DNA of 64,000 nt from JBBDYH01 sp040901795 (GTDB taxonomy: Bacteria; Planctomycetota; Planctomycetia; Pirellulales; JALHPA01): assembly GCA_040901795.1 (NCBI GenBank), contig JBBDYH010000064.1, positions 1 through 64,000 on the forward strand. Direction: 5' to 3'. Below, piece by piece: positions 17,428-24,942 of the stretch. The notes below the pieces were generated by a model. The model saw only the letters and a program-made list of their open reading frames with translations, had not been told where the DNA came from and searched no databases. Each line of letters starts with the position of its first letter. Position 1 is the first letter of the stretch. The translations under genes and the position numbers were made by a program.

Positions 17428-19410
17428 CTACACCCGCACGATCAGCCCTTCCGCAATTGCGTCGCGAAGAACGTTTTGCGTCGTGCGAATTTGCGTCTGA
17501 TCGTCGAAAACGAGCACCGCCGGCTCAAGCGATTTGAGTGTCCCGGTGATCCAGTCGCCATTGTCCTTGTAGCGAATGCGGATGCCGACCGCGTAGTCGC
17601 TGGGAAGTCCGCCGTTGTGTCCGTTCGACTTCGCGGCGGCCACGGCGCGGATGGCTTCGACGGCCGAGCCGCCTGCTGGTTTGGTGGGAAGTGCGGCCAC
17701 GTCCAATATCTTTGACGCCGGCTTCGCGGCCGGTCCCGCTGATTTCTGCGAAGTCAACATGCCGGCCAGCTCCTGCAGCACGTGCCAGTTCTCCAGGCGG
17801 TCCTGCCGCGCGGTCAGCAGCGTCTCGCTCGGGTTGCCGTTCTTGTCGAAGTGCTTTTCGAACCGCCCTTCGCTGCGGGCAAAGTCGATGAAGTCCACGA
17901 CCGCGCCGGTCTTCGGGTTCAGCCACCAATCGTCTTTGACGGCCGGGTTGCCTTGCAGCGACAACCGCTCGCGGATCGTGTTGCCTTTGCGCGGGTCGTA
18001 GACCAAGAGCGGAAACGCCCGCGTATCGACCGCCAGGCGCGCCTGATCGGTGGCCATGTTGTCCCCCACGCCGTGTTCCGGCTGGCAGGTGGTGTAGCAA
18101 GTGACGATCGCCGGCCCGTCGAATTCCAAGGCGTCGATCACCGCGCGATAGAAGTGGTTGATATGGGCGCAGGTCGTCTGAGCCACAAACGTCCGCGGGT
18201 GCATCATGGCGATCTGGGCGATTTCTTTGCGGCGCTCCTGTTTGCCGTCAAACTTCTTGCCGTGGACGCTCATCTTTGTGTTCTGGCCGGTGAAGCTGCT
18301 GGTTGAAGCCTGACCGCCGGTGTTGGAGTAGACCTGAGTGTCCAGGACAAAAACCTTGATCTTCATTCCGGAGGCCAACAGCCGTGAGAGCGACTGGAAG
18401 CCGATGTCGAACATCGCGCCGTCGCCTCCCAAACACCATAGCGGCCGGTCCTGCCAACCCATCTGGTCCCATCGCATGCGCACGCCCATGGCGTAGGCCG
18501 GGGCGTTTTCGAAGAGCGAGTTGGTCCAGGGAATCAGGTACGGGTTGTAAGGATAAGTCGATGTATAAACCGTGTTGCAGCCGGTGGCGGCGATCATGCC
18601 CCACTGGTCGCCATACTTGGCCCCCGTGGCGGCGCAAAGCATCCGCAAGGCCGTCCCCTCGCCGCAGCCGGCGCAGCTCCCCGCGCCGCCGACGTAAACG
18701 TGCGTCTGCTCCTTGAGCATCATATCGACCAGCAGATTGTCGCTGACGTAGCGCGCATCCGACGGGCCGACCTGCTTGAACATCCGATGGCTCTTGCGGA
18801 TGCTGGTCATCAGGTCTTCGGTCTTGTTGACCATTTTGAGCGCGTCGTCATCGCAGACCGTCACGCACTCGGCGCATCCCTTGCACTTGCTGGGGTCGAT
18901 CATGATCACGAACTTGCCACCGTCCTGACCCTTCTTCTTGGCGCCCTCATAGTATTTGCGCGTGTCGGCCCATTGCAGGCGGAACAGCTCTCGGTCGGCC
19001 GCTTCGGGGATCGCGGCGAGCTTTTGTTCCCACTCGGTCTCCGAGATGACTTTGCCGAGGATCGCCGTGTCGGGACAGAGCGTGACGCAGTCCATGCAGC
19101 CGGTGCAATTGCCGGGGATGTACTCCGGGATCTCCGGCGCGACATAGCTAAAGTCGCGGAGCGTGGCCGTACCCGCGGGGATCAGCGACCGCGCGAGCGA
19201 CAGATCGGCGGGCAGTTCCTTCTCGGCCGTGCCCTCCTCATAGCCGCGGATGATCCGCTCGTTGAAGTCGCAGACGTCCAGCACCGGCAATTGCACGAGC
19301 TTGTACGGGCTGTCCACCAACGTGCCGTAACTGCTGTTGTTATACGGGTCGCGCGAGTTCGCGGCGTTCATCGACTCGGGAACTCTGGTTGGTTCGGTGA
19401 CGGTGGCCAT
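17428..19410 (-). CDS. Pyruvate:ferredoxin oxidoreductase, ferredoxin + TPP subunit
   Basis: 660-aa C-terminal half of a NifJ-type enzyme that oxidises pyruvate with CoA to acetyl-CoA, CO2 and reduced ferredoxin. Two 4Fe-4S motifs are present: CTGCMDCVTLCP (Cys102/105/108/112) and CKGCAECVTVCDD (Cys176/179/182/186). The thiamine-diphosphate domain has CAGCGEGTALRML (Cys246/249), GCNTVYTSTYP (Cys278), GDGAMFDIG and YSNTGGQASTSS, with a late TCYTTCQPEHG supplying the last proximal-cluster Cys. A non-family C-terminal tail (about 60 aa, from GIRIRYKDNGDW) looks like a small beta-domain. The partner subunit lies upstream, separated by a repeat-filled 104-base spacer. Confidence 0.9.
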   Translation of the reverse strand: MATVTEPTRVPESMNAANSRDPYNNSSYGTLVDSPYKLVQLPVLDVCDFNERIIRGYEEGTAEKELPADLSLARSLIPAGTATLRDFSYVAPEIPEYIPGNCTGCMDCVTLCPDTAILGKVISETEWEQKLAAIPEAADRELFRLQWADTRKYYEGAKKKGQDGGKFVIMIDPSKCKGCAECVTVCDDDALKMVNKTEDLMTSIRKSHRMFKQVGPSDARYVSDNLLVDMMLKEQTHVYVGGAGSCAGCGEGTALRMLCAATGAKYGDQWGMIAATGCNTVYTSTYPYNPYLIPWTNSLFENAPAYAMGVRMRWDQMGWQDRPLWCLGGDGAMFDIGFQSLSRLLASGMKIKVFVLDTQVYSNTGGQASTSSFTGQNTKMSVHGKKFDGKQERRKEIAQIAMMHPRTFVAQTTCAHINHFYRAVIDALEFDGPAIVTCYTTCQPEHGVGDNMATDQARLAVDTRAFPLLVYDPRKGNTIRERLSLQGNPAVKDDWWLNPKTGAVVDFIDFARSEGRFEKHFDKNGNPSETLLTARQDRLENWHVLQELAGMLTSQKSAGPAAKPASKILDVAALPTKPAGGSAVEAIRAVAAAKSNGHNGGLPSDYAVGIRIRYKDNGDWITGTLKSLEPAVLVFDDQTQIRTTQNVLRDAIAEGLIVRV

Positions 19411-19414
19411 AAGG

Positions 19415-19506
19415 AGGGTTCAGGGTTCAGGGTTCAGGGTTCAGGGTTCAGAGTAGGTTGGAGTTCAGGCTTTAGCCTGTCGGCACAAGCTAAAGCTTGA
19501 ACTCCA
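19415..19506. repeat. Compound repeat: GGGTTCA run plus palindrome
   Basis: 19415-19452 is a tandem run of GGGTTCA units. It is followed by GGAGTTCAGGCTTTAGCCTG (19460-19479) and an inverted partner, CAAGCTAAAGCTTGAACTCC (19485-19504). The element fills most of the spacer between the two oxidoreductase subunit genes. The same arrangement recurs at 59806-59899 between purL and purQ. Confidence 0.85.
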
Positions 19507-19514
19507 GCGAATGG

Positions 19515-21539
19515 TTACACCGGCGGTTGCATCAGCTCCGCCGGGATCTCTTGCAGCTCTTTGAAGCCGCGCTTGACGCAGGTTAGGTTGTCTAACACGA
19601 CCTGATCGCCGCGCTTGCCGAAGTATTTCCGCAGCGCCTTCTCCACTCCGCCAAACACCTGCTCGTCGGTCATCTGCGCCTGGCACGAGTACGGCGTCAG
19701 CTTGAGAAACGCGCCCAACAGCACAATCCCCTGCATGCGCATCTGCAGGTCGGCTTCGCTGGCCACCTCCCGCGCGATCTTCACCATGTCGATGTAGAAG
19801 ATCCGCGCCCGCTTGTCGGCCAGCATTCGTTTGGCGTAGTTGGGCAGGCGGTTCCACACGTCGCTCGGCGTTTCGTACGCCGACTGCAGGATCACCGCGC
19901 CTCCGTCGACCAACCCGATCAGCGGGTTGCCGCTTTGGATGGCGTTTGCGTCGTTGAGCACCACCAGATCGACGATCTCCAATTCGCTGTGCGTGCGGAT
20001 GTGCTCGTCGGCGATGGTCAGGTAATACGTCGTTGGCAGGCCCTTCTTCTCGGAGCCGTATTTTGGGTACGCTTGCACGTCCTTGCCGAACACGTCGCCG
20101 GCGATCGTGGCGATGACCTTGTTGGTGGTCACCGAGCCGAAGCCGCCGACCGAATGCCCGCGCATCGAGAATCCGCCGGGCGGCCGCAGGTCGGGATCGT
20201 CGGTCACTTTCAAAGCCAGTGGGTGATCGATTCCCACACAGAAGTACTCTTGCCCATCGTCGATCATGTTCTCGAAGACCGCGATCAGGTCGCCGCCGCG
20301 GACGTCGCGGCTGCCCAAGCCGACCGCGCCGTGAAACACTCTGGGCATGTTTTCCAAGGGATCGTGGCCGCCGCGGCCGGTGGCAGCGTCCCACAACGCG
20401 GCCTTGATTTCTCGCGTCAGGTGATTCCCCGTTGTCGAGAGCGGGTCATCCATGCGCTCCAGCACCGCAAATGCCTTGCAGTTTTTCAAGACATCCACAA
20501 TCTGTCGCGCCGGGAACGGGCGGAAGCAGTAAACGGTCATCGCGCCCGCCGCGACGCCGAGCTTATCGCGCAGATAATCGATGGTGGCCTCGGCCGTCTC
20601 CATGTAGCAACCCATCCCGACAATGATGTACTCCGCGTCTTCGCAACGGTACCCGCGAACGAAATCGTACTTGCGGCCGGTCTTCTCTGCGAATTCGGCA
20701 AACGACTCAGCCAGCGCCGGGGCCACGCGGTCGTAGTACCAGCGCTGCGCGATCTTGCCTTTCATGTAGGAGTCCTGGTTCTGCACCACGCCCGACATCA
20801 TCGGGCTGGCCGGGTCCATCAGGTTCATGAGCTTGTCTTCCGGCCGACCGACGAACTCCTTCATGAAATCCAGCTCGGGCAGGCGGACTTTTTCTACGGT
20901 ATGTGTGGTGAGAAAGCCGTCCTGCGCGCTGAAGAATGGCGTTTTCGAAGCTTCGGCCGCTCGTCGCGCGATCAGGCACAGGTCGCCGGCCTCTTGCGCG
21001 TTGCGCGCGAAAAGCATTCCCCACCCGCAGTCGGCCACGCTCATCAGATCATCGTGGCCGGCATGCACGTTGAGGCCTTGGCTGGTCAGCGCGCGGGCGC
21101 CAATGTTGAAGACCACGGGCAATCGCTTGCCGGAGATCGTGTACAGGACCTCCTTCATGAGCACCAGACCTTGGCCGCTCGTAAAATTGGTCACGCGGCC
21201 GCCCGAGACGGCAAAGCCTTCGCAGAACGAGGCCGCAGAGTGTTCGCTCTCCGGCTCCATGAAGATGAGCTGATCGCCCCACAGGTTGGGCTGGCCGTTT
21301 TGCGCGGCGGCGTTGAAGCCGCCCCCCATCGTGGTCGAACTGGTGATGGGATAAGCACCAGTGCCTTGCGAGATCCGCGTCTCGACATGCACCACCGCCT
21401 CGGCCCCATCGCAGGTGGCCGGCAAGCCGGGATACTGGTGCTTTGTTTCGACCGGCTGCGGCTCAGCCGGTGGCTTGACGGACGGTGTCTGGGGAGTAGA
21501 GCGGGCCAGAGATTTGGTGTCATCAACGACGATGCTCAT
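19515..21539 (-). CDS. Pyruvate:ferredoxin oxidoreductase, alpha/gamma subunit
   Basis: 674-aa N-terminal half of NifJ. After a Pro-rich N-tail, VHVETRISQGTGAYPITSST (pyruvate-binding domain I), EGFAVSGGRVTNFTSGQGL, GARALTSQGLNVHAGHDDLM and CGWGMLFARNAQEAGDLCLI are classic POR-alpha. YIIVGMGCYMETAEATIDYL to LERMDDPLSTTGNHL is domain II, and MRGHSVGGFGSVTTNKVIA onwards is the gamma (POR) domain. Enzymes of this family are often one 1170-aa chain; here the break falls between the gamma and ferredoxin domains. ATG 21539 has CAGGAG upstream; the longer open frame to 21689 runs through repeats and is rejected. Confidence 0.9.
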   Translation of the reverse strand: MSIVVDDTKSLARSTPQTPSVKPPAEPQPVETKHQYPGLPATCDGAEAVVHVETRISQGTGAYPITSSTTMGGGFNAAAQNGQPNLWGDQLIFMEPESEHSAASFCEGFAVSGGRVTNFTSGQGLVLMKEVLYTISGKRLPVVFNIGARALTSQGLNVHAGHDDLMSVADCGWGMLFARNAQEAGDLCLIARRAAEASKTPFFSAQDGFLTTHTVEKVRLPELDFMKEFVGRPEDKLMNLMDPASPMMSGVVQNQDSYMKGKIAQRWYYDRVAPALAESFAEFAEKTGRKYDFVRGYRCEDAEYIIVGMGCYMETAEATIDYLRDKLGVAAGAMTVYCFRPFPARQIVDVLKNCKAFAVLERMDDPLSTTGNHLTREIKAALWDAATGRGGHDPLENMPRVFHGAVGLGSRDVRGGDLIAVFENMIDDGQEYFCVGIDHPLALKVTDDPDLRPPGGFSMRGHSVGGFGSVTTNKVIATIAGDVFGKDVQAYPKYGSEKKGLPTTYYLTIADEHIRTHSELEIVDLVVLNDANAIQSGNPLIGLVDGGAVILQSAYETPSDVWNRLPNYAKRMLADKRARIFYIDMVKIAREVASEADLQMRMQGIVLLGAFLKLTPYSCQAQMTDEQVFGGVEKALRKYFGKRGDQVVLDNLTCVKRGFKELQEIPAELMQPPV

Positions 21540-21631
21540 CACGGGCTCCTGTAAAGAAAGCGCCCTAGGACCGCACCTGCCGGCGGGTCCATCGATCAGT
21601 GGAAGAAGTGGAGCGTTTCTTTTGCCCGTAT

Positions 21632-21714
21632 GTAGCCCGCACAATCCGTGTGCGGTAGTGTAGCCATCACGCTCCGCGTGATGATGCATCCTCTCGCGGA
21701 GCGAGAGGGCTACA
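21632..21714. repeat. Cluster of three TAGCC-type hairpins
   Basis: Three consecutive short palindromes: GCCCGCACA..TGTGCGG (21634-21655), CATCACGCTCCGCGTGATG (21665-21683) and CCTCTCGCGGAGCGAGAGG (21690-21708). Each is flanked by TAG(CC) or its complement. The last abuts the stop codon of the minus-strand hypothetical gene at 21718. Confidence 0.7.
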
Positions 21715-21717
21715 CTA

Positions 21718-22191
21718 CTAAAAGGAACGGTCCTCTCCTTCGACTAAACATGCATCTTCATCGATCGTCACGAGGTCGTTCGCGACCTCGAGCGCCTCGA
21801 CGCCGTTGACTTCGCTGGCGAGCGGGTCCGCGGAATGGATCACTTCGGCCACAATCAGCCGTCGAGCCGAGCCGTTCTCACAGTGCGACTGGTACGAAGC
21901 CTCGCGCAGCCGCGATCGCAGCCATTCCAGATCGGTGGATCGCAGCACCATCGCCCAGGCCGAATGGCCCGCGTCGTCGGTTTCAAAGCCGAGGACCTCA
22001 ACCTGGTCCTCCGCGGCGCGGTCGAGAATCAACCGAACTTCTTCCCGCGTTTGGGGGTCGTGCGCGTAGTCGTCGTTGCCAAAGACGACGGCGGCGCCGG
22101 CGTCGGACAACAGTGTGACCCCTCGCAACGTCCCCAGACGCTGCGAACGCAGCGAATTCGCAATCCGCTTTGCGGCGACGCAAGGATTCAT
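21718..22191 (-). CDS. Hypothetical protein
   Basis: 157-aa protein that I do not recognise. The N-terminus is basic (MNPCVAAKRIANSLRSQRLG); the middle has an alpha/beta look (GVTLLSDAGAAVVFGNDDYA, VEVLGFETDDAGHSAWAMVL); the C-terminal third is strongly acidic (VTIDEDACLVEGEDRSF). No signal peptide or membrane segment. The frame is open 79 residues further upstream, but that part is Pro/Arg-rich and not protein-like, so ATG 22191 is chosen. The stop codon (TAG 21718-21720) directly adjoins a cluster of palindromic repeats. Confidence 0.5.
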   Translation of the reverse strand: MNPCVAAKRIANSLRSQRLGTLRGVTLLSDAGAAVVFGNDDYAHDPQTREEVRLILDRAAEDQVEVLGFETDDAGHSAWAMVLRSTDLEWLRSRLREASYQSHCENGSARRLIVAEVIHSADPLASEVNGVEALEVANDLVTIDEDACLVEGEDRSF

Positions 22192-22691
22192 AGCCCACCT
22201 CTGGGTGGGGAGGTCGCCAGCTCGAATACGCGCGTGACCAGTCGCAAGCGGCTGAGCACGGTTCGAGCGGGGGCCTAGCCCAGTCAGGTCCTCGTCCGGA
22301 CAGCCAATACCGTTATGGTGAGACCCAACCGAGCCGTTGTCAAGCATTTCGACGCTTGGCAACAAAATAGGCGTTCGAAAAATCGAGGTTGTGGGGTACG
22401 TCAGTTGCTCGCGCTGGAAAACCGTCAATGCGCAGATTCACTTCGTTGCAACGCGCCGCAAATGGATGCCGGGCGTTCAAGGCGCTGGCTGATAGATCGC
22501 GCCCCTGGCGCAGAGAGACTCCTGCACGAGAGTTTCTCTGCCACGCAAAACGAAGCTGCCACTATCTCTGTGAGGCGCCTGTTAGTTCCTGATCCGCGGG
22601 ATCGCCAGCTAGGCACGACGTATGCTCGTTCGCCGAATAAATGCGCTGTGGTAGCGCAAGTCATGTTCTTTTAATCCCAGGAGACCTTGCG
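22192..22691. other. 500-base intergenic region upstream of PDZ gene 1
   Basis: No convincing gene. A stem-loop AGAGAGACTC (22512-22521) / GAGTTTCTCT (22530-22539) with an 8-base loop and one G-T pair could be an RNA structure; no U-run follows. The 3' end holds the ribosome binding site CCAGGAGA, ten bases before ATG 22692. The two secreted PDZ genes begin downstream. Confidence 0.35.
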
Positions 22692-24599
22692 ATGCGAACG
22701 AATTCCTGCTGGCTGACGCGCCGACTGATCGCAGGTGCGATGGTCCCGCTGCTGGCCTTGGCGTTGGCCGCACCCGACGTCTGGGCGCAAGAAACGTCCA
22801 GCGAAGAAAGCTCAACCCCGACAACAACGACCCAGTCCACCGACGAAACCCAAGCGGATTCGGACACGGATCAAGAGAAGAATCAAACCACAAACCAGAC
22901 GACAACCTCGACCACACAATCCGACCGCGATGCTAGCACGCTTAGCCAAACGCGGGAGTCGGCGCGCGACACATCGCGCGAAGGCCGTCAAGACGCCCGT
23001 GAAGGTGTCCGCGACACCCGCGACACGGCGCGTGAAGCAATTCGCGACACGCGAGGTCAGGCGCGTGAAACGGCGCGCGATGCTCGTCAAGGCGCCCGCG
23101 ATACTGCCCGCGACACCCGCGATGACACTCGCGATGCGCGCCGCGATTATCGCGATGATTGGCAAGACGCCCGTCGGGACACACGTGACGCCCGTCGCGA
23201 CCTCCGCGCAGACCGCAGGACCGACTTCCGCGATGACGTCCGGGACTTCGCACGCGACACCGCACGCGACACCGCACGCGACGCTGCCGATTATGGCCGC
23301 CGCACGGCAGGCGAAGCGCTCGATACAACTCGCGACGCCCGCCAGCGAGGCCGCGACGCCGGGCGTGAGTGGGATCAGTACGGCCGCGAAACCGGACGCG
23401 AATGGCGCGATTTTGCGCGCGATACCGTCCGCGATACACGTGACTTGACGCGTGACGACGACCGGAACGAATGGCGGCGCGATGCCTTCGACGACCGGGA
23501 TTCATTCGAACGCCGCGATTCCTTCCGCGATTCGCGCGATGAGTTTGCCCGCGACCGCTTCCGCGACCGCGACGACCAACGGTCCATCGCGCGCGATTCG
23601 TTTCGTGACCGGCGCGACCTGCGCGACGACCGAGACTTCCGCGACACGCGCGACGATTTTCGCGCCGATCGCGACAGCCGCTTTACGGATTCCCGTAGTC
23701 GGGACACTCGCGACACGCGAATCAGCCGTTCGCAGATCGACAATTTCCGCGCCGCCAGCGTCAGCGCCCGCGACTTGGGCTTGAGCTTCGCCCGCACGTC
23801 GCGAGGCTTGATCGTGGAGGACGTACGCGCAGGCGCCATCGCGCGGACCATTGGCCTGCGTCCGAACGACCGCATCGTGGCTGTGGAAGATCATCGCGTC
23901 ACCAGCGAAGATCAGTTCGTGCGGTACCTGTTTGATGAGGACTGGCGGCACGACCGCGTCACGGTCATCGTCATTCGCGATGGCCGCGAGGTGCCGATTT
24001 ACGTCGAGCCGGTGCAATTGATTGAGCGGTTAATCGTCGTGCAAGACGACCGCGATCCGCTTTCCACGCTCGGGCTGGTGCTCGATGATCGCTACGACGA
24101 CGAGCTCGTCGTTCGCAGCGTGTGGCCGAACACGGTTGCTCACCGCGCCGGGTTGCGGCCGGGCGACGTAATCGTCCGATTCCGCGGTCAACGGCTCTCG
24201 ACGCCGCGGCAGTTTGTCCAGGCGCTCACCCGCGTCGACGTCGCGCAGGCGCCCATCGTGGTCGAGCGCGACCAGAACTTGCGCGAGTTCATTGTCAGTA
24301 TGCCCAGCGACCTGCGAACGTCGAGTCAGCGGCGCACCACCTATCGCCGTGAGCTCCAGGACGATCGCCTCGGCAATTGGAGCGATATGCAGTGGCGCGA
24401 CCAGCGCGGAGCGCCGGTCCAATACGGGGGCGAGATCTACCCGGATACCTTTGGCGCCCCATCGGGCGTCATCACGACCCAGCCCGGCGAACCGACTTTC
24501 CCGGGACAGTTTCAGCCGGCGCAGCCAGTGCAACCGCCGACCCGAATCGAAGACCGCTCGGAGCGGCCGGGGATTTTACCACGCCTATTTGGACGGTAG
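22692..24599 (+). CDS. Secreted Arg/Asp polyampholyte protein with two PDZ domains
   Basis: 635 aa. Signal peptide ends near residue 33 (VWAQ). Residues 36-87 are a Thr/Ser/Gln linker. About 88-345 is an uninterrupted charged tract made of R-D-T-R/A-R-D-A-R words with charge pairs every three to four residues, compatible with a long single alpha-helix or an extended polyampholyte. PDZ1 spans about 360-438 (LIVEDVRAGAIARTIGLRPN) and PDZ2 about 455-537 (NTVAHRAGLRPGDVIVRFRG). A Pro/Gln tail ends in ILPRLFGR. No protease domain is present, so this is not a DegP-type enzyme; a scaffold or chaperone-like role outside the cell is inference. The paralogue follows after a scaffold gap. Confidence 0.8.
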   Translation: MRTNSCWLTRRLIAGAMVPLLALALAAPDVWAQETSSEESSTPTTTTQSTDETQADSDTDQEKNQTTNQTTTSTTQSDRDASTLSQTRESARDTSREGRQDAREGVRDTRDTAREAIRDTRGQARETARDARQGARDTARDTRDDTRDARRDYRDDWQDARRDTRDARRDLRADRRTDFRDDVRDFARDTARDTARDAADYGRRTAGEALDTTRDARQRGRDAGREWDQYGRETGREWRDFARDTVRDTRDLTRDDDRNEWRRDAFDDRDSFERRDSFRDSRDEFARDRFRDRDDQRSIARDSFRDRRDLRDDRDFRDTRDDFRADRDSRFTDSRSRDTRDTRISRSQIDNFRAASVSARDLGLSFARTSRGLIVEDVRAGAIARTIGLRPNDRIVAVEDHRVTSEDQFVRYLFDEDWRHDRVTVIVIRDGREVPIYVEPVQLIERLIVVQDDRDPLSTLGLVLDDRYDDELVVRSVWPNTVAHRAGLRPGDVIVRFRGQRLSTPRQFVQALTRVDVAQAPIVVERDQNLREFIVSMPSDLRTSSQRRTTYRRELQDDRLGNWSDMQWRDQRGAPVQYGGEIYPDTFGAPSGVITTQPGEPTFPGQFQPAQPVQPPTRIEDRSERPGILPRLFGR

Positions 24600-24641
24600 G
24601 CTGGCTTTTGAGTCGTAAATGAGTACTCGAACGCCCCCCGC

Positions 24642-24651
24642 NNNNNNNNNN
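24642..24651. other. Assembly gap (10 N)
   Basis: A run of ten N joins two contigs, probably with an arbitrary length. It lies between the two paralogous PDZ genes, so repeats may have broken the assembly here. Their spacing, and the possibility of missing sequence or further copies, cannot be judged. Confidence 0.95.
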
Positions 24652-24689
24652 CGAAAGAACTCCGGCTGCCGGCGGCAACCTTTTGGAGT

Positions 24690-24722
24690 GCGGGTCGCCG
24701 TGGCGACTCGCCGCTTTCTTTT
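24690..24722 (+). terminator. Terminator, probably of PDZ gene 1
   Basis: GCGGGTCGCC (24690-24699) pairs with GGCGACTCGC (24702-24711), including one G-T pair and with a very tight turn, followed by CGCTTTCTTTT. It lies beyond the N gap from PDZ gene 1, so the assignment depends on the scaffold join. Confidence 0.6.
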
Positions 24723-24942
24723 CAATCAGCGATCAACAAGCAAACGGACCTCCCTGTAAGGGGGTTCTCTGCGGCTAATGGGCGAGCCGCACCGTTGCCC
24801 GCGCGGGTTCTGTATTACTCCACATTTTTTCGCCGCACCGGACCGTACTCTCCAAACCTGAAACAGGCACGCGAAGTGCTTCAACTTCGGTAAGACGCGC
24901 CCCTCGAAGCGCACCCTTCGTTTTCCCCTTTGGAGACAGATC

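Noticed and set aside
19935..21554. Plus-strand open frame (539 aa)
   Set aside because: Antisense to the oxidoreductase alpha subunit, whose family motifs and ribosome binding site are unambiguous.
22942..23505. Possible CRISPR-like or VNTR array in the RD region
   Set aside because: The repetition is at the codon level inside a gene with no regularly spaced unique spacers, so it is not a CRISPR array.
22735..23875. Several long open frames in other phases of PDZ gene 1
   Set aside because: Short tandem codon words such as CGCGACACC stay open in several phases; only the RD frame joins a signal peptide and PDZ domains.
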